From Hyphodiscus hymeniophilus (taxonomy: Eukaryota; Ascomycota; Leotiomycetes; Helotiales; Hyphodiscaceae): a DNA stretch of 64,000 bases. Under the pieces are notes generated by a model. It was not told where the DNA came from. It did not search any database and was given only the letters and a program-made list of their open reading frames with translations. The stretch is taken from assembly GCA_016508695.1 (NCBI GenBank), contig VNKQ01000005.1, positions 310,001-374,000 on the forward strand. The letters are read 5' to 3'. The position numbers and the translations under genes were made by a program. Shown here piece after piece: positions 11,121 through 21,714 of the stretch (position 1 is the stretch's first letter; each line of letters begins with the position of its first letter).

Positions 11121-14100
11121 CTACTTCCGCCACCTGCTGAGAAGATCCAAAACTGTGCTCTTTCCCCTAGGTTTCGGGCTTGGTCCTTTGTTCTTGGCTT
11201 TGCCGTCTGCGCGGTCTGGTCTATGGCTGCTGTCCCTGGTGACATCGACCGACCTGCCCCCAGCCAACCTGCTCCAACTGGGCAGACCATATCTCTCTTG
11301 GTCCAAGGGACTCTCCACGTTATCGAGATCCAGTGGCCCTTTGGGTGCGCAGCTCTCCAAAGCCTCCACAAGACCGCTAACAAGAGGCCCCCTCACTGCA
11401 TCACGTTGCATGTAGTCCTGTATGACTCTGCGATCTGATTTACCTGCTTCAAAGGCAGATCCGAGGCACATAAAAGTCCGCTCTAGGAATGTTTGCATGT
11501 TATTGTACAGGCGTTGCAATTTGTCCTTCTCAGGTCGGCTGAAATAAAGTGGTATCCATTCATCGATTTTGAAGACTGGCCCTTGCCTGGACGTCTTTCC
11601 GCCAAAGAAGAGAACAGCCAGGGGAAAAGTACGAGTTACATCGCGCAGGTAGATGGCGTGGTCATCTCCCTGAGTCTTTTCTGCGAAGGTAAAGAGTGTT
11701 CCAGGTGGAGCCGCGGTGATGTGAGAGATCCTGCCATGCCGCTTCCCATCTTCCGATCGAGGCGCGGCGAGTGAGTAAGGATTTATCGCGGCTTCATTCT
11801 CGTGAACAGTGCGCAGGAATCGAGGATTTCCTGCCCTCATTCGAATAGCGATATTGGGATAGAAGCCAGCCGTCATTAACGCAATTTGTAGTGCTTGAGA
11901 ACCCGAGTTCCTGTTCTCATCTTCGGATCCGTATTGGCCGGTGGGCTCATTGAGGCTCTGCCCCCGTGGTTCAACGAGCCCAGACGATTGTAGGATATCC
12001 ATGATTTGATCTGCAACCCGGACTATGCTAACCAGAGTCTCGTGGTGTAAGAAATTGTCCCATGCAAATTGTCTGTCAGGTTGCCGAGATCCTCGTGCAG
12101 TCTTTCTTAACCGGCGCCACTCTTGGAAAGCATTGATGACAGCTGCTTGGTCACTGCCTGTACCCATGGCCCACTTCGCCCTGCACTTTTCTGCTTCGTC
12201 CCGACTACCCAGTGGACTCAGAAAGGGATTCTTCGCGGACGTAGCAGCGGCGAGAATCATTATTGGGTCTAAACATCTGAAGATAGCGGCCAATATTACC
12301 ATTTTTCCAATCGAAGGCGCCAGTGGCAATGCGGACAAACATCGACCGAGGGGAGTAAGATTTTCGTGCTTGTCAAGTGCTCCGAGAGCTTGAAGCTCTT
12401 CAATGGAAGTCTCGACAGCGCTCCGACTCGGTGGTTCAATTGCCCTCTCCAGAAATTGCCATATATTCTCGACACCCATTTTCTTGATTTGCAGACATAA
12501 GGTTTGTAGGTCAGTTCGCAGTATCTCTGGTTTCGAGGCTGCTTCAAAAGACTCGTATCGAAGTTTGGTCGCCATTGTATAATAGTGGCCATGTTGGACA
12601 CGGCCCGCTCGGCCAGCTCGCTGCTTTGCATTGGACTTGGCGGTCCATGTGGAGACAAGCGTCGATATCCGTCGGGTTTTGTCATATTGCTTTTCCCGTT
12701 GCTTGCTTGAGTCGACAACATAAATCACATCCGGAATGGTGACCGACGTTTCTGCAACGTTGGTGGCAAGGATAATCTTCCTCTGACCTGGACCAACCTT
12801 GGCGAAAACCTCTTGTTGCATGTTAGGCAGTGAGGAATGCAACACGTACGTTCTGTAGTTAGGGTTGTTGCCAAAATCGATTCCAAGAGGTTTCGTTGTC
12901 TTCAAAAGCTTTTCCAAGGCCACAATCTCCTGGAGGCCTGGCATGAAAACTAGAATCGAGCCTTCGGTGGTTGTCTTCAGTATATGCGCAATCGTAACTC
13001 CCATCAGACCGGTTGGGGTAATAGTATCCTCTTTGTTGATGGCAACACTGACTTCGCCATCATCTTCCATTACTCCTTTCGATTTCCAGTTGATGACCGA
13101 CCTCTCATCATCTGATTCGTCTTCTTGGACGTCCACAGTCTGGCGTGCACGTGGGAGAGAGGGCGTTAAGTTTGTATTTCCTAATTCACGGCTAACATAA
13201 TCGTCAGACTGTCTGGAGTAGAGTTCCGTGGCCACGGCCTTTGAATAAGTGCTTGTGAGCTCAGAGTGTATTTCCTCCAGAAAGTATGAAGTAACAGGGA
13301 AAGTTCTTCCAGAGACTGTTATGTGGGGGCACATCTTATCCTTGTAGCCTTCCCCGAAATATTTACAGAACAGCGATGTATCGATGGTGGCTGACATCAA
13401 AATTATCTTTATCGGGGATTTGCCCGCCGCTCTTCGATCTTCGAGCAAGTTCTTCAAAATGACAAGTAAGAAGTCGTTATTCAGATCGCGTTCGTGAACT
13501 TCGTCAACAATGATGTGTGAGATGCCTCGTAAGATTTCATCTTGGCTTTGCTGTAGCTGTTTCAAGAGAACACCAGTCGTGAGATAGTGGATGGAGCCTC
13601 CAAGCTCTGGAGGTCTGGCGTCAAATCTCACGGAGTAGCCAACACTCTCCCTCATGCGCTCATTTCTCTCCACTGCTACTCGTTGCGCAACTGACACGGC
13701 TGCAATCCGACGTGGCTGTGTACATAGAATGTTACAGGATGCCCCATTTCCTTTTCGGATCAGATCGTCAAGGATAATTTGAGGGACCTGAGTCGTCTTT
13801 CCTGAACCCGTTGCACCAACCACTACACTGACATCGTTCTGGTGTATCATCTCTAGTACACGGTCACGAGACTGGCTCATAGGTAGCTCCAATCTGATGC
13901 GGCGAAGTTCCGTCAATGATCGTTGCGTCTCATAGACCTCGAGCCTTTTCCTTAGCCGCTCATTCTTTTGCTGAAGTTCACGTTCATTAAGATGATGAGA
14001 TCTCTCTGTGTTCCAACCCGCTTCCTCTCTGGGCTTCTCAACGGTAAATATATTGTCCCTCATCGCGGCTGCAGTCTCATGCATTGTGCGTGTTAATATC

Positions 14101-15518
14101 TTGATAGTTTCTGAACCCACACCAAGATCAATGGGGTTCACAGATTTCAGAACATCCCCATTTCCTCTTCTCATCTCCCTTGTAAATAGTTCCCACAAAG
14201 ACGCGCTTTCTTTCTTTAGATCCATCGCGGCCATGAGGTAAGCAACAGCTTCAGCATCGTCTTTTCCATCCATTGGAAGGCCTTCGAAGGTCTTGTTGAG
14301 GTTTTGGTCTGCATGCAAGTTTCCAGGCCATGCAACAGGATCGGAAAGAGGTCTGAAATTCCGCTTCAATATCGATATGTCGGTGCGAGAATCAATGCTT
14401 TCCAAAGGCTTCAAAATGACGTTCGTGATCCACCATGTTGTTATGTCCTTCGTTTGCTTGATTATGGTATTGCACTCAAGCCGTTGATGATGACAGTAGA
14501 ACGAGACAAACTTACGTCCCGATTCTGCGTTGAGATTGGTGTAATCCCTAATTAGCAATGTGCCATCTCCTGTTGCTGCATGTCGAGCCTCCACAGCGTG
14601 CTTAAGGGATAGGGAGGCCGCCAGGACAGCGTGTTGTACATTAGGACCTCTTCCGTACCCATCTAGTCCCAGCTCGGGAATTGATGCATGAGCTCTGTAT
14701 AGTCCTTTCTGGTTCTTAGACCCTGCCTTGTCTTTCGTGACATGTTTTCGGGTTGCCATCTTACGGAAAGCGAACTTCGGAACACAGCCAAAACGGGCGG
14801 CATAGTTGATAACATCCATTTTCGCATCCGCCTCTCTACGCAAGTTCTGCTGTCCCGGATCAAGATACTCGACGTTGGGATCATTTTTCGCCAAGAATTG
14901 TTCAAGTAACCCCATTTTGTGAAGTTGACAGAGAGCATGTAAATTTGCTGCATACTGCGTTTCTTCCACTTTCTTTCCATGCCCCTTCACTTCCAACGAT
15001 CGGCCGTCCTCAAGCTCGATATGTAAGGTGCACCAGTTCTTGTTCTTGACGTTCTTTGGCAAATTTTTGCTTCTCAATCCTTCATGTTTATAACTGATAC
15101 GAAGCTCGGAATTATGAAGTAATCCAGGGAATTCGAGAGCTATATCATAGGAAACACCATAATCGGAAGCGACAGGTACTTCGAAATTTTTGCGGATGTA
15201 CTCTGCAGTGTAGATCGTTTCTTTAGGAGGGAAATGTTTTCGGGGTCTTTTGGTCGAAAGTCCTGCCGATGACGAGCTGTCCTTGGTATGGAGCTCATCT
15301 TCAGTGGAAGTGGTGTCTGCGTTTTTGCTGAGGTCCACAAGCCGAGCTGTTGTCGCAGACAATTTCGTTCTGTCTACCGTATCGTCTTTCAATCTGAGGC
15401 TGCGCGTTTTTTGTTTTCTGACCTTTTGCGAAATCCGTATTGCTTTAGTGCTGTAGGAGGAGCTATACGTCCTGGAAACGGTGCCGGGATGTATTGCCCT
15501 CAATGATATTCTGTACAT
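11121..15518 (-). CDS. DEAH-box RNA helicase with dsRNA-binding-like domains
   Basis: Single-exon, 1465 aa. Superfamily 2 DExH helicase of the DHX29/DHX36/DHX57 branch. Motif I GATGSGKTTQVPQ, motif Ia CTQPRRIAAVSVAQR, motif II DEVHERD, motif III SATID, motif V ATNVAETSVTIPDV, motif VI QRAGRAGR. A helicase-associated domain and OB-fold region follow (SKNPFLSPLGSRDEAE; FYPNIAIRMR). Upstream lie two regions that read like dsRNA-binding folds (around EETQYAANLHALCQLHKMGL and GPNVQHAVLAASLSLKHAVE). The first ATG is at 15518. The first ~45 residues are rich in Arg, Ser, Thr and Lys and nearly free of acids (RTYSSSYSTKAIRIS), as in a mitochondrial presequence. A role in mitochondrial RNA metabolism is inference; a cytosolic or ribosomal helicase is the alternative. 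Confidence 0.88.
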   Translation of the reverse strand: MYRISLRAIHPGTVSRTYSSSYSTKAIRISQKVRKQKTRSLRLKDDTVDRTKLSATTARLVDLSKNADTTSTEDELHTKDSSSSAGLSTKRPRKHFPPKETIYTAEYIRKNFEVPVASDYGVSYDIALEFPGLLHNSELRISYKHEGLRSKNLPKNVKNKNWCTLHIELEDGRSLEVKGHGKKVEETQYAANLHALCQLHKMGLLEQFLAKNDPNVEYLDPGQQNLRREADAKMDVINYAARFGCVPKFAFRKMATRKHVTKDKAGSKNQKGLYRAHASIPELGLDGYGRGPNVQHAVLAASLSLKHAVEARHAATGDGTLLIRDYTNLNAESGRKFVSFYCHHQRLECNTIIKQTKDITTWWITNVILKPLESIDSRTDISILKRNFRPLSDPVAWPGNLHADQNLNKTFEGLPMDGKDDAEAVAYLMAAMDLKKESASLWELFTREMRRGNGDVLKSVNPIDLGVGSETIKILTRTMHETAAAMRDNIFTVEKPREEAGWNTERSHHLNERELQQKNERLRKRLEVYETQRSLTELRRIRLELPMSQSRDRVLEMIHQNDVSVVVGATGSGKTTQVPQIILDDLIRKGNGASCNILCTQPRRIAAVSVAQRVAVERNERMRESVGYSVRFDARPPELGGSIHYLTTGVLLKQLQQSQDEILRGISHIIVDEVHERDLNNDFLLVILKNLLEDRRAAGKSPIKIILMSATIDTSLFCKYFGEGYKDKMCPHITVSGRTFPVTSYFLEEIHSELTSTYSKAVATELYSRQSDDYVSRELGNTNLTPSLPRARQTVDVQEDESDDERSVINWKSKGVMEDDGEVSVAINKEDTITPTGLMGVTIAHILKTTTEGSILVFMPGLQEIVALEKLLKTTKPLGIDFGNNPNYRTYVLHSSLPNMQQEVFAKVGPGQRKIILATNVAETSVTIPDVIYVVDSSKQREKQYDKTRRISTLVSTWTAKSNAKQRAGRAGRVQHGHYYTMATKLRYESFEAASKPEILRTDLQTLCLQIKKMGVENIWQFLERAIEPPSRSAVETSIEELQALGALDKHENLTPLGRCLSALPLAPSIGKMVILAAIFRCLDPIMILAAATSAKNPFLSPLGSRDEAEKCRAKWAMGTGSDQAAVINAFQEWRRLRKTARGSRQPDRQFAWDNFLHHETLVSIVRVADQIMDILQSSGLVEPRGQSLNEPTGQYGSEDENRNSGSQALQIALMTAGFYPNIAIRMRAGNPRFLRTVHENEAAINPYSLAAPRSEDGKRHGRISHITAAPPGTLFTFAEKTQGDDHAIYLRDVTRTFPLAVLFFGGKTSRQGPVFKIDEWIPLYFSRPEKDKLQRLYNNMQTFLERTFMCLGSAFEAGKSDRRVIQDYMQRDAVRGPLVSGLVEALESCAPKGPLDLDNVESPLDQERYGLPSWSRLAGGRSVDVTRDSSHRPDRADGKAKNKGPSPKPRGKSTVLDLLSRWRK

Positions 15519-15951
15519 ATTGACGACGTTCTGCAACCTCTATCTCATGTAGCGCGCAAGGATGTATCGAAAGTCCGCAGAGGAAGGGCTTGAGGTATCG
15601 TCAGTCATTCTCGCCCTACATTGTTGGAGCGAGGAGCTCACCTGTTGAGCTCGTCCACCTCAAATGCAATCTGAGTGACGGCAGAGCCGCTGAAGACATT
15701 GTCCTTTCGGCACCAAGCGCGCAATGAATTGGCGCGCGTTTTCAGTGTAAAAGAGTAAACATGCAATGAAAATAGATGCGCACGAGTAACAGCTTTCCCC
15801 TGAGCCTGAGTTGTAAATTTATTTTTTTGTCGAACGTATTCGGTGTCTAAGTTTATCCGTGCCGTAGATCCACCGAGGCTGACCACTCTAGGTCGAAAGT
15901 GTTAATAAGTGAAATAAGAGCCCGGAGCTTCAACAACTTGCATAAAAGCCT
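15519..15951. other. Intergenic between helicase and tRNA
   Basis: Upstream region of the minus-strand helicase and of the tRNA. No gene seen. Confidence 0.4.
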
Positions 15952-16046
15952 GCCCGGCTAGCTCAATCGGTAGAGCGTGTGACTCTTAATTGCCTCACAG
16001 CATAAAAGTCATCACAAGGTTGCGGGTTCGACCCCCGCGTTGGGCT
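15952..16046 (+). tRNA. tRNA-Lys (anticodon CTT), with intron
   Basis: Full cloverleaf. The acceptor stem GCCCGGC pairs with GTTGGGC (two G-U pairs). The D arm is GCTC...GAGC. The anticodon stem TGTGA pairs with TCACA around loop C-T-CTT-A-A, and the T arm is GCGGG-TTCGACC-CCCGC. The anticodon is at 15985-15987. A 22-nt intron (15989-16010) interrupts the loop after position 37, the canonical place for a nuclear tRNA intron. The internal promoter boxes are intact. Confidence 0.95.
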
Positions 16047-16071
16047 ATCCCTCCCTCTGTTCAACAGAATA

Positions 16072-16112
16072 GGTGATATGGTAACGGGTTAGACTCCCGT
16101 GCGCACCATATG
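16072..16112 (+). ncRNA. tRNA-T-arm-like hairpin just downstream of tRNA-Lys
   Basis: Bases 76-82 (ATATGGT) pair with 105-111 (ACCATAT) and ACGGG (16084-16088) pairs with CCCGT (16096-16100) around a 7-nt loop TTAGACT. The inner part has exactly the 5+7+5 size of a tRNA T arm, its GGTTAGACTCC resembles a B box, and it is followed by a 7-nt strand and A. No matching 5' half is present. It may be a tRNA 3' fragment, part of the tRNA-Lys trailer, or an unrelated hairpin. Confidence 0.4.
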
Positions 16113-16120
16113 CAAACTTC

Positions 16121-16142
16121 TTTTTTTTTCTCGCTTTTTTTT
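16121..16142 (+). terminator. Probable RNA polymerase III terminator
   Basis: Two T runs of nine and eight bases (16121-16129 and 16135-16142) are the first strong T runs after the tRNA, 75 bp past its end. The hairpin above would therefore lie inside the primary transcript. Confidence 0.55.
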
Positions 16143-17135
16143 CTACAAGATAGGGTATGAAACTGTTGTTGTTATTTGCATCGCTGTTTTTCAGTTTACA
16201 TCTCCGAAATTTCGACGCAAATTTGCCCGCTGGTTTTTTTTTAGTTGCCCCGCTACTTACTGACTAAGCGATTTCCCTGGCCCGCCACCAGACCAGGTAA
16301 CTCCAAGGCAGATGTAGGCAGGTGGATGACTGCTGTCACTGCTGTCCTTCATGTGGACTCTTAGATCGTGGAAAGAGGCATGATTGATATTTCATAAATC
16401 CAGTTACATGCACTTGCGCTGAGTTTTCCCATTGGGGCTTCCTTGCCTTTTACAGGAGGAAACATCTGGACAACTCTAAATCTTTTCAAGAGAGAACCCT
16501 TCTAAAGCTTCCTTCATAATAGAAAGCCAAAGCATAGATAATCATACTAACCACTATCGGTTTTCTTGTTACAAGCCACTCGTATTAAGTCAAACCTCGT
16601 CAAAAGGCTACCCACCAGACCGGCCCCATTTCGGAAAGCTTAGCGAGCCCCCTGATTTCCACAAGCGAAGTTGAAGGCACAATGTCCCTACTATTTGTTG
16701 CTAGGGAGAGGATCCCAGATTAAGGCATTGAGATCTCTACGATTGACTCTCTTTGTGTTGCTTGATAGACACACACATAAGAAGACAACGAGGAGTAAAA
16801 CTTCTGAGAATTCAAAGTACCGCTTGCTCACTGCTCACTGATACCTACCTAATACTCCCTATGCGTCGCTTGGTAGTGTTGTTCTCGCCTAGTTGGCGCT
16901 AAATTATGGTAAGCTACTTAATATATCTTCATCTTTCTTTTTCTCACTCTCTCTCCATCCCGAAACATCTTCGCGAAGAGGGGTAAGTCAACACCACACC
17001 TCTTCACTATCGGAAAGCCAACAACAACATCACCTTTCTCAAAAACCGACAACCCCCCAGATATCTGGTAAGCATTCCCAACGTATCCAAGAGAATCATT
17101 CAACTAAGCAAAAGATCCTCACAGGTGAGAGCAAA
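16143..17135. other. Intergenic / leader of next gene
   Basis: No gene supported. The segment near 16905-17130 contains GTAAG/AG pairs and may include 5'UTR introns of the following gene. Confidence 0.4.
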
Positions 17136-17765
17136 ATGCCAAAAAGAAGACCCCAACCAGTTTTCAATGCATGGGGCAGACAAACACCAGCATCCTCCGA
17201 CGCTGCCTACGCCCCCGGCTACACAGCGCCCATCGGATTCGATGCCACGCCCACTGTCTCCGGTAATCAGCCCCAGCCCGCAGCCTCGCAAGCTAATCTC
17301 AATCCATCCTCCTCTACTATTCAGGCCAAGCAGACCACGCACGACTCCGCAGGCCTCTCGGCTGCAGAACTCGAGCTCAAAGAAGGCTACGCCGATGGTC
17401 GCTACCTCCTCGCCATCCATAACGCCGTCGACCGCCGTCTCCTTTGGAGAAAGATCGAGCCCAACGTAGATGCCATGACGATACGAAAGGCAAAATGGCT
17501 GATATGGACCGAGCTGATGGAAAACGATCGTTTTGGGCAGCAGATGGACGAGGCGAACCTGAAGAAGCATGATGAGTTGGAAAAAGCTAGGGCGGATGCA
17601 AAGAGAGTGGCTGAGGAGGCGAAGCTTCGGGAAGTGAGAGAAATCGAGGCTTCGAAGAAGCGTGAGAGAGAAGAGCTGACTTCGATTGAAGAGACTTCTG
17701 TGCAGCAACCGAAGAAGAAGATCCGTCTGGTATTCCGTGTAAAGAAGGCCGATGCAAATGCCTGA
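17136..17765 (+). CDS. Small coiled-coil protein of unknown function
   Basis: 209 aa, one exon, from the ATG that begins MPKRRPQPVFNAWGRQ. Upstream codons in the same frame lack an ATG and look like leader. Residues 1-75 are Pro/Ser/Gln/Thr-rich and probably disordered. Residues ~80-130 are helical with LKEGYADGRYLLAIHNAVDR. Residues ~130-195 form a charged Lys/Glu/Arg coiled coil (KKHDELEKARADAKRVAEE), and the end is basic (KKKIRLVFRVKK), possibly nuclear. I do not recognise the family. Confidence 0.7.
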   Translation: MPKRRPQPVFNAWGRQTPASSDAAYAPGYTAPIGFDATPTVSGNQPQPAASQANLNPSSSTIQAKQTTHDSAGLSAAELELKEGYADGRYLLAIHNAVDRRLLWRKIEPNVDAMTIRKAKWLIWTELMENDRFGQQMDEANLKKHDELEKARADAKRVAEEAKLREVREIEASKKREREELTSIEETSVQQPKKKIRLVFRVKKADANA

Positions 17766-18404
17766 AAGGCTGGAAATTTGTAAGGTATGGGATCGGTTCT
17801 TCCAAGAAGAAGGGAGAGTTTCCTTGATTTTGACCACAGTCCTGGCGAGGCTGGAAGGCCTTCGCATCCTGATCGAGGTTGTAAATAGTATTTCAAACCC
17901 TATCAACTCCTCAAATCGTCCCGAAGTGCTGCTGGGACCTGCTTACCTTGATTGCAAAAGAATTGGACAATCTGTCTTGTTCCAGATTAATCAACCGAAC
18001 ACAAGAAATCATTCACTAAAACAACTTGCCAAGCGGCAAGCTGGGGTCGTCGTCGTTGAGCTCTTCTCGGCCCATTCCAAATGAGAGGGTAAAGCACAAT
18101 GCTGAGACAGCAGTGGAGAGTCGAAACCACAAGTATAGGGCGACGGATGAACTAGTATCTAGAAGTGACATAAGATTGAAGGCCATCTAGAAGTGAAATA
18201 AGACTGAATGGGAATGTGATACGCATGTAAGCACTTGCGGAATACAAGTAATGGAAGGGATAATCAAAAACGCCTGGAAATGAGCCCTATTCAAACTCCA
18301 ACTCCATGAATGTGAAGCGCAGGTATCCAACAAGGACTCCAGATGTAACTCCTTCAGATGCAAAGATCTTTGACCTTCTCAGTCAAATGGTATGAGCCAA
18401 TCAA
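17766..18404. other. Intergenic between convergent genes
   Basis: About 0.6 kb between two 3' ends. An imperfect direct repeat (TCTAGAAGTGA.ATAAGA.TGAA) occurs at about 18158 and 18187. No gene seen. Confidence 0.4.
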
Positions 18405-20573
18405 TCATCTTCCAGCCGGCTCCACCTCCTCATCATCACTAGCCAGTAACCCCTCCTCCCTCGTGCCATCCTCTCTAAACCCTTCAATAATCTCCGCCAG
18501 CTTAGCACCCTCCTCTTTCCCTCTCTCCACGTCTACAAACCAAATAAAGAAAGCTGGTAGTCCCACTAGCACAGCCAGGAACCAGAATGCAGGTCTGATC
18601 TCACCCGTGTGATCCACAATAAGACCCACAATCGCTGGCCCAAAAATCGAGGAACCTTTATCGGTAATAGCGTATAGCGCGTAGAACGCAGCCTCGGATC
18701 CGGGAGGAATCAACTCTCCGAATAGAGAACGACAATAACTGCTCAGCCCGCCAAGCACGAAACCGTACACGAAGCCAAGGGGATACATTTCCCAGGGTTG
18801 TTGGAGCCCGATTACACCCCAGCGTTTGACAAAAGGGAGGTAGCCTAGTAGACCATAGAGGGGGATGATCTCGAAAATCATTATGCATGCTAGGATGGTT
18901 TCATGGGGTTTAAGACCTAGGAAGCGAGATATGGCTGCCCATGAAAACGCTCCCAGTACGCCAGCTGTGGTGGCAATTACATTGATTAGGCCCAACGCTT
19001 GGGGTTCCATGCCGAGCTGTGTTTTGGCATACAGGACTGCGGTTCCGGAAACGGTGGCTATGGCATCGGAAAGAAGGAACCAGGCTGCGAGAAAGAGAAC
19101 TACGTCTTTCAGACGCCTCGCTAGCTTTATGGTTCGATAAAGAGATGCCCAAGAGTAGATAATGTATGCAACCCAGCTGCGCGAACCGCTGGGGCTGTTA
19201 GAGTTTTTGGATGTGAGGGCAGGTCCTGGCCGTGGTCGGAGCCAGAGCGCTGCTGGTATGGAGAACAGGAACCACCAGAGGCCTATACCGAATAGCACAA
19301 CGCGCAGGGAGAAGTTGAGGGAGAAGTGGGAGTTTTGTAAGCCCAGAAGTATAGCGATGGAGACGCATTGGAGGAAGAGACCAGCACTGTAGCCTATGCC
19401 AATTCCGGTCGATGATATTTGGGTCGAAAGTTGAAGCTCGACCGAGGTGAGGTTTGGAGCTGCTAGGATGGGTGGTGTGGTATCCAGGGTATCTGGTAGG
19501 AGGGCGGATGTCTCATCGAGAGGCTCGTCAGGTGGTTGCTGGTCTGGATCGGCAGATTCCACTTCTGGTGTCTGGTCCGGAGTGCCATATTGTGTCTTTG
19601 GGTGGTGCCGTACCAGTAGGGGCAGAAATGAATTCAGCAGCACGAAGCTAGCACCAAAACATGTGTTCGCAATGATCGCAAGAAGCGCTCCTAGCAGGTA
19701 AACCTTTGGAATGACGGGTAGGAACAACATCGTTGCTATAGATCCCATAAACGCAAATAGCAGTAACAACCGCTTCCTATAATTCCCATGGTCCGCCGCA
19801 CAGCTTATCGATACCACAAGTATAGCTTGGAAAAGTACACTCAATGAGAAGGTATACATGGCGAAGCTAGCAGTATTGATCTCCATCCCGAGAAAGTAGA
19901 TGATACATTGACCATCTTTCTTACTGGTGAAGAACTCATCAGGTGGATAGCTCGGTAGGGGATGTGAGGAGCTCGATCCGCAAGGCGTTCTTTTATCGGA
20001 TAGGAGGACTCCATTTTCTCGTGCGAGTTGTTCGAGGGTTATCGGGATAAAAGAACCTGTAAAGAAATAATCAGCCTTTGAAGCTTGAAACCGCGACGTT
20101 CGACCACAAGATCCACGTAGATTCAAGCAAGAGTCCGGATCTTTCGCGCAGTTTGAGCGAGAGTGAGCAAGTAGACACAGGTAAGTAACTTCTAAGGAGT
20201 AACAGCTCTAATGGAGCTATGCTGGGTCCCCCTTCTACTCGGGCTTTCAACCAACTCGAGCAACCATGGACCATGAAGCTTAAAATCAAGTCTCACCAAT
20301 TCCACAAATCACAAAGACCTCTGCCGCAAATCCATATGCGTACCAGCCAGATAGTTCCTTCTTACTCGTCAACCGCGTATCCTCTCCAGCATATTGCGAG
20401 GGGTGGTCTCTAAATCCGGCATCTGGTCCCATTTCATGCTCGGCGGAGCTTGATCGCTCGTCGTCGGCTTCGAAAGAAGAAGAATGGGAGCGGTAGGAGT
20501 GTTTGTTGCTGTTGGCAGATGAAGCGCGATGTGTTTGTTTGGGTCGCAATTGGGGTTCGCTGCGAGGAACCAT
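18405..20573 (-). CDS. ATG22: Autophagy-related amino acid effluxer Atg22
   Basis: Vacuolar major-facilitator permease that releases amino acids from degraded autophagic cargo. Two exons, 20573-20297 and 20056-18405, separated by a 240-bp intron, give 642 aa. The joined sequence ...GWYAYGFAAEVFVICGIG + SFIPITLEQLARENG is characteristic of the family, as is the INTASFAMYTFSLSVLFQA region. About 12 hydrophobic segments are visible, with a hydrophilic acidic loop around SADPDQQPPDEPLDETSALL between segments 4 and 5 and an acidic cytosolic C terminus. The start is the first ATG, ahead of a Ser-rich cytosolic tail of ~70 residues. Divergent from MED14 over 1.1 kb. Confidence 0.92.
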
Positions 20574-21714
20574 AGCTGCTGCGACGGTGACGCACGATGC
20601 GATGGGATTGGACTGGGTCTGCCAGTAAGCAGGACGCTATTGGATGAAGTGTAACCAGAACATTATTGTATTTGCTGACAGTTGTCCACGAAGGGACACA
20701 CATATGGCAGCGAATTATATGAAAGGCAGAGAAAGTGCGTCAATCACGAGAGAGAAGAGTAGATCCGGAGACATGTTGGATCTGCGATAACGCGGTAGTT
20801 GTTGTCGCCGGACCTCCCTGTTGCAATCGATAGATGGTGAAGAACGAGATGGTTGGTTGACTGGGGTGGTGTGTGACCCTTCCGAGACCACTTCTTTCTG
20901 GATCAAGTCTTGCTTGCTGCATTCCGAAGAGAGATGTGACAGAGCCATATGTTTTTGGAGTGTCTTTATGGCAGTCAGTTCATAGCCATAATTGTGATGT
21001 TATGTTCTTGGTGAGGAGGAGAAGTAGGTATTTCTTGGGCTGCAGTTCCACATCCGTCTTCTGAATCCAACGCATCAACTCACACCCAACTCGCCAGCCA
21101 ACCCTGAGAGTCAACCTTCTAGAAGAAAGGAAGCATCAATGACGCTCTGAAGATCGTGGATCACTCGCATAAGCCTGACGTTTGGCTGTGTCACGTGACT
21201 CAATCGCCTGGTCATTCCTAGCGCGGCAAATTCCGAACGAGGTAGCGAGGGAAGGAGACGCCCGCTGGGAATTGTAGACCACGCCCAGAGTACCACCAGC
21301 GAACGAACTCATCTTGAGTATCCGCGACGCCTTATCTACGAACGCTTCTCAGGCGACCAACTTCATCTCGTAGTATCCCCGCGAGCAAAGCGATTCACCC
21401 CTGCCGGCGACGCCCAGCCATCCTTTCATGTAAGGTCGCGCGTGGCATTCTCGATCATACAAAGGAGCAAAGGATCGCAGGCCATAAATCGAGCATACGA
21501 ATCCGTATTGTTTGCGCCTACTTGCCCGTGCCATTTCCGATATTGCATGCGACACTTGACGTAGCTCTTCGCCCTCCTTCGGCGTATCCTAGATGTCTGA
21601 TCCTGTCCAGATAATTATTTAGCAGCCATCATAGAGTCGGCAGAGGGGACAAAAGAGGGTGCTGTTGGGGCTGTGTTCAAGGGGGAAGAAGGGCAGATTG
21701 GGGATTCAGTATCA
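20574..21714. promoter_or_regulatory. Divergent upstream region of ATG22 and MED14
   Basis: 1.1 kb between two divergent starts with no supported gene; presumed to contain both promoters. Short open frames on both strands have no family-like content. Confidence 0.45.

Noticed and set aside
10869..11438. 189-codon plus-strand frame
   Set aside because: Mostly antisense to the helicase 3' end and spacer; no family-like sequence.
17100..17906. 268-codon minus-strand frame
   Set aside because: Antisense shadow of the coiled-coil gene; Leu/Ser-rich low-complexity product.
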